Assembly (NCBI RefSeq): GCF_001625305.1 | Contig: NW_017802824.1 | Coordinates: forward strand, 3,568,475-3,632,474 | Length of the DNA: 64,000 bases | Direction of reading: 5' to 3' | DNA from: Branchiostoma belcheri | Lineage: Eukaryota; Chordata; Leptocardii; Amphioxiformes; Branchiostomatidae | Translations under genes and position numbers: made by a program | Shown: piece by piece, positions 57,274 through 64,000 of the stretch | Numbering within the stretch: the stretch's first letter is position 1 | Layout of the letters: each line of letters opens with the position of its first letter | The notes under the pieces: model-generated | What the model was told of the DNA's origin: nothing | Database searches by the model: none | The model's input: the letters and a program-made list of their open reading frames with translations, nothing else

Positions 57274-58252
57274 TTACACGCTGTCTGCCTGTATCTCATT
57301 GAGCACGTTTTCCTCCTCGTGGTCTGCCGTGCTGCCCCGCACACCTGCCTGGCTCCTGCCGCCCTTCCACCGGCTCTTCAGGTCCTTTGAGGGGGGCGGT
57401 GGAGGTGGTTCAACATGGACCTGTACGGGAACAAAGAGATGGTAGTTACTGCTGTTTTCTTTATCCAGACCTTTGTGCACGATTTTCTGCAGAGGCCACC
57501 TACATCAGGACATTTCAACAATCTCACAACAAAGACGGATGGCGCCACAGGCTTTCTGCAACCTATGACCCACTGATCACTGAGTCACGTGTGTCATCTG
57601 CACAACGTGACGTCACAGAAGCAACGGATTGCTCATTCCTTGACAAAGACAAAAAATTAGGGTAAATCCATTCTGTTGTGAATTACAGTTAAAACTTGAT
57701 TTATAACCTCAAGTTTTTAGATACCAGAGGCAAAGAATGAAATCATACCATCACCGTGTCTGTAGTGGAAGTTTCCTCGCGAATAGCGGTGTACACGCCG
57801 CCGCCATCCTCCCCTTCCGGACGGTGCCGCTCTACCGTGGAGTAGGGCGGTAGTGTGTTCGTGTGCGCCAGTCCTGGGGAAAAATGCAACCGTTGACAAG
57901 AAATCCTTAATGAGGAACCTCTTTGCAGTCGGTATAACATTATCAGCAGTATCGTTGAAGTTTCTAACAAATCCTATGACTTTTTCTAAATTCCTGAAGA
58001 GTGACGTTCGATATTGAGTGTCTTTACTTTGCGTCCTCTAACGGGACTATGATTAAAAGATTTCACCTCCATATGTCAATCCAATGGCGGCCCAGTCTTT
58101 GCCAACTCTCGACGGAGGCCGTGGTTTGAGCGTGCCGTCCATCTCCTGCAGTTCCAGGTCCTCCACACCGGAGTCGTTCGTGCCATGGCCGGGTTTGCGG
58201 GCGTGCTTCGGTAGAGGTGGCATCGGTCGAGACGGGGTCCGTACAGTGTTAC
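57274..58252 (-). CDS. IgSF-B cytoplasmic tail, three exons
   Basis: 58252-58067: PSRPMPPLPKHARKPGHGTN, DSGVEDLELQEMDGTLKPRP and AAIGLTYG. 57873-57749: GLAHTNTLPPYSTVERHRPE then DGGGVYTAIREET. 57420-57274: VHVEPPPPPPSKDLKSRWKG and EENVLNEIQADSV then TAA. The first junction makes LTYGGL, the counterpart of LSYTGL in IgSF-A. The Pro run and PPLPK are SH3-type; the end is PDZ-like. Confidence 0.92.
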
Positions 58253-61200
58253 CTATAGAACGTAACAGTGGTTACATATGTTATAAAATGTTGGATCAGT
58301 CAACTGACTAAAGGCTACCGCCTTATTTTAGAGCTTGATTCTGATACATATAGCTGTATCAAATCGTAACGCGTTACTACTGCAATATTTTACGACTATC
58401 AAAGCCAGAACGCTGTTAACCTCCCAGAACCCACTTATTGTAGAAAGAGGAATACTTTATCTTCCAATGTTTAGATTTTATTCCCTAGCAGTTCTTTAAA
58501 TAGTCACCATTTCCAATTTTCACTATTGTTTAATTGCACCGTCTGTATACTCATTATAAATACGTATTCTTCTTTCTTTATTTCTTTATCTATCTCAACT
58601 TTACCAAAGTAAGGTACATGGTGGAGTCCACAAAAAGCATTACATGAAGTAAACCGTAACAGCAAATGATAAGTCGTTAGTACGTTACCTTGCGGGGAAT
58701 TTCTGAATATCCAGCCCCTCCTTTTGGCAAACAAGACTCCCACCAGCGCCGCCGCTGCCAGGACAATCACTACTACAGACACGGAGATGATGGCCACGAG
58801 AGAACTCCGGGAACCTGTAGGCAACACCACTGGGATGTAATTATAGCAAACATAGCTTGGAGCATTGCTGCTGCTACTTACATAGAGGGCTTTAGGCACC
58901 AGAGAACAACCTAACGGAGGTAGATTGCTATTAAATCAGACTGAAGAGAAAAATTGGTATTCCTTATGGAACTAGACAAACCGTGTATCATAACCTCCAT
59001 ATGTTCGTTCATAAATACAGTTGCCTGAAGAAATGAGAAGAACTAATATTATTAAACAGTACGTAGTTCACATCATTCTGTGTAGTTGTAGTGAGATATA
59101 ACATTAATTTTAATCCTGCCATGACAAGAACTTACTCGGTTGTAATAGCATAAACGTATAATAATGGTCTTACATTTATGATTTGTTAATCAATTAATGA
59201 ATTGATTAATCAACTTATGATTAATATTGATATCATGACTAAAACTCGCGGCATTGTCACTACCAGATGAATTACCAATTCAGCATCAGGTACTCTCTGT
59301 CATTCTGTACAGTGGAAAGAACAAAAATGTTATGGAATCTGGCCACACTTTTAAATACTTACCTTTAACATTGAGACGTATTTCCTTTTGGTCACTTCCG
59401 AACATGTTGGTTGCCTTACAGATGTAGACACCCCCGTCTTCTTCTCTCACCTCCTGTACAGTAACGATACTGGTAGTCCCCTCTTCTGTAGTGTGTTCAT
59501 TGATCATTATTCCGTTATTCGTGGGAAGTAGTATGGTCTCGACCCCCTGGTTGTTTCTCCAAACCCATTTGGCCTTTTCCGGCACCGGGTCAGCTACGAT
59601 GTCGCAGTACAGACGGGCGGTGTTTCCACTGTTAGCCGTGACCAGGCTCTGTCCTCCCCGTATGTCAGGCTGCCCTACTACGTCGATTTCTACGTCCCGT
59701 GTGGCATACTGTACTCCGCCGTCATTGGTCGCGATGCATTGGTAGATCCCCTCTACGTCATAGCGTATCCGGTGGAAGCGGAGAGGGTTTTCCCACCGTA
59801 GTGCTGTATCCTTCCGCCGCCAGCGGATGTGAGGTTTGGGGTTTCCGTCCGCCTGGCACTTCAGGGAAAAGTCGTCTTGATTGAACAAGACTGTAACCTT
59901 AGAGTCCATGCTGGAATCGATTTTCGGAGGATCTAGATCATAGAAAAGACAGAAAATATCACATTTTATGTATTACAAAGCTGGAAGTATTACAAAACGT
60001 ACATCTAAAGTTCATAGATTGGCCATTACGACATGCATTGAAATCATTGAGGTTTTCTGTGATTCTAATTTAGCTTTAATACTAGGTTATTACAAGTATT
60101 ACATGCACACATACATGTACGTGGATAAAGCTACTTGAAGTTCCCGTTTTGGGGAGATCATTAGAGTCACACCTCATGCACGTTAAAGAACCCATCACAT
60201 CGTTCGAAAAGAGTAGGGGCATAACTCGGTGTTTGATGGGTCAAATACTACTATCTGAACGTTTATTATGCACTACAAAGTCCAATAATTTACATCATTA
60301 CAGAGCGTAATCAAAAGAAACAAACATAACACAGTACAAACTAGAGAGGCCGACATTTGCTTGGGAGCAAATACAGCATATTTCAGTCCATCTCCCTCCC
60401 ACGCAAAAGTGGACTATTCCAAACTTACCCCAGTGTAAAACTGGCAAAGATTCTCAAATAAATGAATTATATAGTAGCTATGTAATTGAGAACAAAGATG
60501 CAAGAACAAGCACATTGCATCTCGAAAGCTTTACTAGTCTTATTACAGGTATGCAAATACTAACAATGATGAGATTTGATACATTTTGAAGGTCTTAGGC
60601 ACCTAAAATTGAATGTGTGGGTCATTCCGCACGACTTATGTGCAATGTGACCTCAGGTAACCCGCAATGGAACACGTGTTCCATGGCCAACAGCTGATGG
60701 AACAGGCCATTCTTTAGATAGAACATGGAATGGGTATAGCACTTTTGGCCCTTTTTTTGCTAAAAATAGCCATTAAAGTCCCCCAAATGAGTCATTTGGA
60801 AGTGGTGTATGCCAAATATGTGACTGCTATTCTGTAGACACATGTTCAAGGTACTCTTATACCGAATTTCAGATCATTTGGTTGTAAAACCAGGGCTCAG
60901 GATCCAAAAATTCATTTTTTTGCGAAAAATGCCCCAAAAAACCTTCATAAAAATTTTTCAAAGGTCTGTATCAAAAAAATGAAAAAAAAAAACGCCTGGG
61001 GGTATTGGCTCACTCTACCGCCATGCCAAATTTCAAGTCATTTGGCTGAATGATGGCGGAGTTGAATCCCTTTGACTGTGTGGCAGGAGGAGGAGAAGAA
61101 GAAGAAGAAGAAGAAACATCAGAGAACACAATATATTTCATCCATACCTTGGTATGGACTGAAATATAAAAATGGCATGTTCACTTACAGAACACTTCCA

Positions 61201-63245
61201 GTGTAACCGCACCGGTAGCGATCTGAGACATGCCGTTATCAGCCTCGCACTTATAAACGCCGCTGTCGAGTTTCGACACTCGTGGTATCTGTAGAGTCTT
61301 GTCTCTAAAGAAAAAAAAAAGAAGAAATGAACAACAGCTTTCCCATATCGCTGTTTGACATTATGATTCTGATATTACTTTCCTAAAGACTAACAACAAG
61401 GGACCCCAGTCGTATGTCTTACTCAAAGGTACAACACCGTGCGAGAGCATATATAGTGCAGGGCAAAAACCAGTAATTACACAGTTCGCGTAAACATTTT
61501 AGGCCTTGTTTTATTAATAAATAGAGATTACATTCTAAAACCAGTTGTAAAAATGTCATAGTCTTTTTTTTGACAGGGTGCTATAGTTATGGGTTTTAGT
61601 GCTAGTACTTTTATTTGTTGAACAACAGACTGTCAGCTATGTTTGGGTTATCTGGTGTGGAAGACGATAAACGTTAGCATGCGGTTAACAACGTTGGGGT
61701 GAGGGGTCAATTGTGTATCATAAGGTCACATCCACGACAATTTCAGCTTGCACTGTCTGAAGTTTACCTCTGAATACTCCCTATAGGCAACACTCCGCCC
61801 ATCTTAGTCCAGGTGAGGTCGGCTCGAGGGTTGCTGTCGACATAACACGTCAGGTTGGCAGACTGGCCCTCCTTCACGTGGATAGAGGGGGAGGGCACCG
61901 AGATGGTCGGCGGGTCTGTGGAGGGCACATGTCAGTTTGTTAACCCCATTTAGACGGAGGGGGTACTTTTGGGGGGGCCCGCGCCAAGTTTCATGTCTCA
62001 TAAATTAATATAACCCCTGGACAACTTGCGCAACAGCCAGCGGACTCGGTGCTTTCTCCTAAATGTATTTGACAACAATGCTAACACTTTTTAAAAACAT
62101 CTCATGCAATTTATGCCATTTTTATCATGCCATTAAAAATTCAGATTTATTGCTGATGTCAAAATCCAAGATGGCCGACAATATACTTGGCAAATGTGTT
62201 ATTCGGTATTTTCCCCGAAATTTCAAAATACTTTAATTTTTTCATAAAACATTCATATGCCACATGCGTTTAGTCTTAATCGGTACAAACTATGCCATTT
62301 ATTCCAGAAATTGGGAAAAAGTAAAGTGTTGAACATCTTCTCTGCATTGATAGATGACGCGTAGTGTTTATGCAATGACAAGTACGATGCATGGTTACTC
62401 ACAGTTCACACGTAGTATTCTAGACGTTGTCCTTGGCTTGACAATTTTCAGGTATCCCTGGTTAGCCACGCATGAAATGTTCGCCCCGTTGTCCCACTTG
62501 CTTAACCTGGGTATGAACAACTCAATCATCCGCCGCTCAGAGGAATTTTCTTCGCTCGACGCAGACGTAGGCAACACTCTCGTCCCATTGTACCACGCCA
62601 GCTTCGGTGCAGGGAAGCCCCCTCGCGACTTACAGCGGAGGTACAGCTCAGAGCCCGCTTCTAGTGAGGTCTCCGCTCCTGTGATCTCTGGCGGGCCTTC
62701 CATTGGAACTTAAATATAGGAATTGTTATCGACAAGGGCTCTTACAAATACACGTACATGTACTATTCCAAGGGAGAACAGAGGACCCGGTACTAATTAC
62801 ATACGCTAGGCACAGTTCGAAAACAAAATGAAATACGTTGACAAACATGAGTTGCAACAACGCTTTTGCGTACATGTATGTGATACAGATTGCAAATCAA
62901 GTTGCAAGCGTTTCATTCTATTCTTACCTACAACAGTGAGAACAGCATCACTTGCAGCCTCCACTGAGAGTGTAGAACAGCGGTATCCGCCCGTGTCCTC
63001 CCGCTGGACGTCCTGTATCTCCAGGTTAAACTCACCCCTGGACGGTTTCCCCACCACCCTGTGTCTGTTAAAGGCTCGGGACACGCTCCTGCCGTTAGAT
63101 ATGATCCTGTAGTTGGGTGGACCCTCCCACAACACGGCCTCATCCTTCAGCAGACCGGCGAAGGCGCAGCTGAGTACGATGGTCTCCCCTTGGAGCACGG
63201 CAGTAGATTGAGGCCGGCTCTGGTAGTAAGCAGATTCAACCGTGT
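57274..63245 (-). CDS. IgSF-B: kirre/nephrin-like five-Ig receptor, tandem paralogue; signal exon outside the window
   Basis: Nine coding exons on the minus strand: 63245-62928 (Ig1), 62708-62403 (Ig2), 61915-61768 and 61304-61189 (Ig3), 59932-59363 (Ig4+Ig5), 58814-58689 (TM), 58252-58067, 57873-57749, 57420-57274 (tail). 2042 nt are seen. Ig1 starts in phase 1, so a signal exon like that of IgSF-A (52746) must lie beyond 64000. Landmarks: RHRVVGKPSRGEFNLEI, LRCKSRGGFPAPKLAWYN, LRFHRIRYDVEGIYQCIA, KATNMFGSDQKEIRLNV, TM VAIISVSVVVIVLAAAALVG, tail ARKPGHGTNDSGVEDLELQE, PPYSTVERHRP, and the end NEIQADSV. Ig2, Ig3a, Ig3b and first tail exons have exactly the IgSF-A lengths (306, 148, 116, 186). 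Likely a membrane adhesion or recognition receptor from a tandem duplication. Confidence 0.9.
57565..57710. repeat. Repeat with E-box and CRE-like sites, copy 2
   Basis: GAGTCACGTGTGTCATCTGC then AACGTGACGTCACAGAAGC and CATTCCTTGACAAAGAC, in the IgSF-B intron between the last two exons. Confidence 0.7.
58689..58814 (-). CDS. IgSF-B transmembrane exon
   Basis: It encodes GSRSS, the hydrophobic LVAIISVSVVVIVLAAAALV (continuing GVLF), then AKRRGWIFRNSPQ. The basic KRR after the helix sets a type I orientation. Confidence 0.92.
59363..59932 (-). CDS. IgSF-B Ig domains 4 and 5 in one fused exon
   Basis: 570 nt run without interruption from PPKIDSSMDSKV through DVEIDVVGQPDIRGGQSLV to EIRLNVKG. 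In IgSF-A the same region is three exons of 255, 199 and 116 nt (sum 570). So the two introns are missing exactly, with no length change. Confidence 0.95.
60120..60330. other. Possible transposon fragment in the IgSF-B Ig3-Ig4 intron
   Basis: TGCACGTTAAAGAACCCATC..GTTCGAAAAGAGTAGGGGC looks like dispersed-repeat sequence seen in many marine invertebrates, by memory only. No internal repeats prove it. Confidence 0.3.
60600..61160. mobile_element. Repeat ending in (GAA)n and a terminal hairpin
   Basis: The region ends GGAGGAGGAGAAGAAGAAG.. followed by TATTTCATCCATACC and TTGGTATGGACTGAAATA, a near-palindrome at 61133-61167. A terminal hairpin after a short microsatellite suggests a non-autonomous element. 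The left border was not found. Confidence 0.4.
61189..61915 (-). CDS. IgSF-B Ig domain 3, two exons
   Basis: 61915-61768 encodes YPPTISVPSPSIHVKEGQSA, NLTCYVDSNPRADLTWTKMG and SIQR. 61304-61189 encodes DKTLQIPRVSKLDSGVYKCE and ADNGMSQ, ending LEVFY. Split at the same place and phase as in IgSF-A, here by a 463-bp intron. Confidence 0.92.
62403..62708 (-). CDS. IgSF-B Ig domain 2
   Basis: 306 nt encoding VPMEGPPEITGAETSLEAG, LRCKSRGGFPAPKLAWYNGT, DNGANISCVANQG and ILRVN. Sequons NGT and NIS are visible. Confidence 0.92.
62928..63245 (-). CDS. IgSF-B Ig domain 1 (V-like)
   Basis: 318 nt in phase 1/1 encoding SAYYQSRPQSTAVLQGE, LSCAFAGLLKDEAVLWEGPP, RHRVVG and EDTGGYRCSTL. The acceptor CAG at 63246 is preceded by a poor tract interrupted by A runs. 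Confidence 0.9.
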
Positions 63246-64000
63246 CTGAAACAAAACAAAAAAAAAAAAATTAGTATAAAAACATGTTATTGACCTTTTC
63301 TGTAATTTACTTTATGTTCACGGTAAGGAAATTTCACGATCTGAGAAAAGTGGACATGTTCACAGAACTATATATTCACGGTGACGACAGGTGCAGGAAA
63401 AAGAAAGTCCAGGAATTATTTGTTAACTGTAATGATACGTTCACGGTACAGAGTATCTATAAGGTCGTGCGACGATCTTCGGTGAATGTGACCGCAACGC
63501 TATGTCAGCATTTGTATACAGAACCGTGCTTATCCAGAACCAAGTTTAGGCATGGTTTATGGGTAGTTCAAACGTATACAGAACCATGCATGGGGCAAAT
63601 TTACGTTCTTGAATACATGGAGATATCCAGAACCATGTCTGACCCGAAACTCTAACAAATTTAGGCATAGAACTAGTAGGTAGACACGGTTTTGGCTAGA
63701 AAAGAGAACTTAAGTTCCATATAGAAATTCATAATTACTGAATTGTAGCATATGCCATACTAGAAAACCTACATCCATTATACTTCTTCTGCCGTGTTAT
63801 GCCTTGGTATAATCAAGCCAGCAGAAGAAAAACTGTTTCATGTGATCCACCAGCATGCAACTCCAGTAACACTATCAAGAAAGCAGATCCAATTGCTGCG
63901 GTTCATTGCTCATATTGAGTTTACTGTTCTCCAAAGTTATAATTGCATTCAATCCTATCACCATAGTTTCACGCGTCCCTCCATCATTCACTCTATGATC
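63246..64000. other. IgSF-B intron 1, partial
   Basis: Runs off the window. Short scattered motifs recur (TTCACGGT three times, CAGAACC(A/G)TG four times), but no exon or element is recognised. Confidence 0.5.

Noticed and set aside
59491-59884. Plus-strand frames opposite IgSF-B Ig4-Ig5
   Set aside because: Shadows of the 570-nt Ig exon on the other strand.

Overview
The window looks like nuclear DNA of an invertebrate deuterostome, most likely a lancelet (Branchiostoma). The genes are split into many short, cleanly spliced exons with introns of about 0.2-1 kb. Introns and spacers are packed with short inverted-repeat transposons, tRNA-derived SINEs and 5'-truncated LINE tails, and the proteins are of animal type (membrane aminopeptidase P, PCNP, kirre/nephrin-like Ig receptors). 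The species call is inference. All exons were read by eye from open frames, GT/AG borders, matching phases and remembered family sequences.

Layout. (1) About 5.7-17.5 kb, + strand: a nearly complete gene for a GPI-anchored membrane aminopeptidase P (XPNPEP2-like), at least 21 coding exons. The signal-peptide exon was not found. Two exons occur as tandem homologous pairs (8550/9331 and 15247/15826), which suggests mutually exclusive splicing. A third exon has a decayed copy at 10645. (2) 22.28-32.0 kb, - strand: a complete five-exon PCNP gene (PEST proteolytic-signal nuclear protein, 175 aa), tail-to-tail with XPNPEP2, with an 8.3 kb transposon-filled second intron. (3) 34.46-52.81 kb, - strand: a complete 12-exon gene for a 686-aa type I receptor with five Ig domains (here IgSF-A). 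(4) 57.27-63.25 kb, - strand: a tandem paralogue (IgSF-B) whose signal-peptide exon lies beyond the right edge. The two receptors match exon for exon, except that IgSF-B carries Ig4-Ig5 in one 570-nt exon where IgSF-A has three exons summing to exactly 570 nt.

The IgSF pair keeps a conserved cytoplasmic tail: a PPLPK proline motif, a GHGTNDSGVEDL block, a tyrosine in an ITIM-like setting built across an exon junction, a YS(S/T)(L/V)E site, and an acidic C-terminus ending ESL or DSV. IgSF-A also has a possible alternative last exon (36043-36227) that would replace the end of the tail.

A recurring oddity is tandem duplication that includes a splice site: the donor of XPNPEP2 exon 11, the donor of PCNP exon 3, and the acceptor of the IgSF-A Ig3b exon. 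The remaining DNA is intergenic or intronic and mostly repeats: TAA-flanked MITEs, foldback elements (one a perfect 91-bp palindrome), LINE 3' ends, SINEs, minisatellites and microsatellites. No virus-like element, toxin gene, CRISPR array or credible functional tRNA/rRNA gene was seen.
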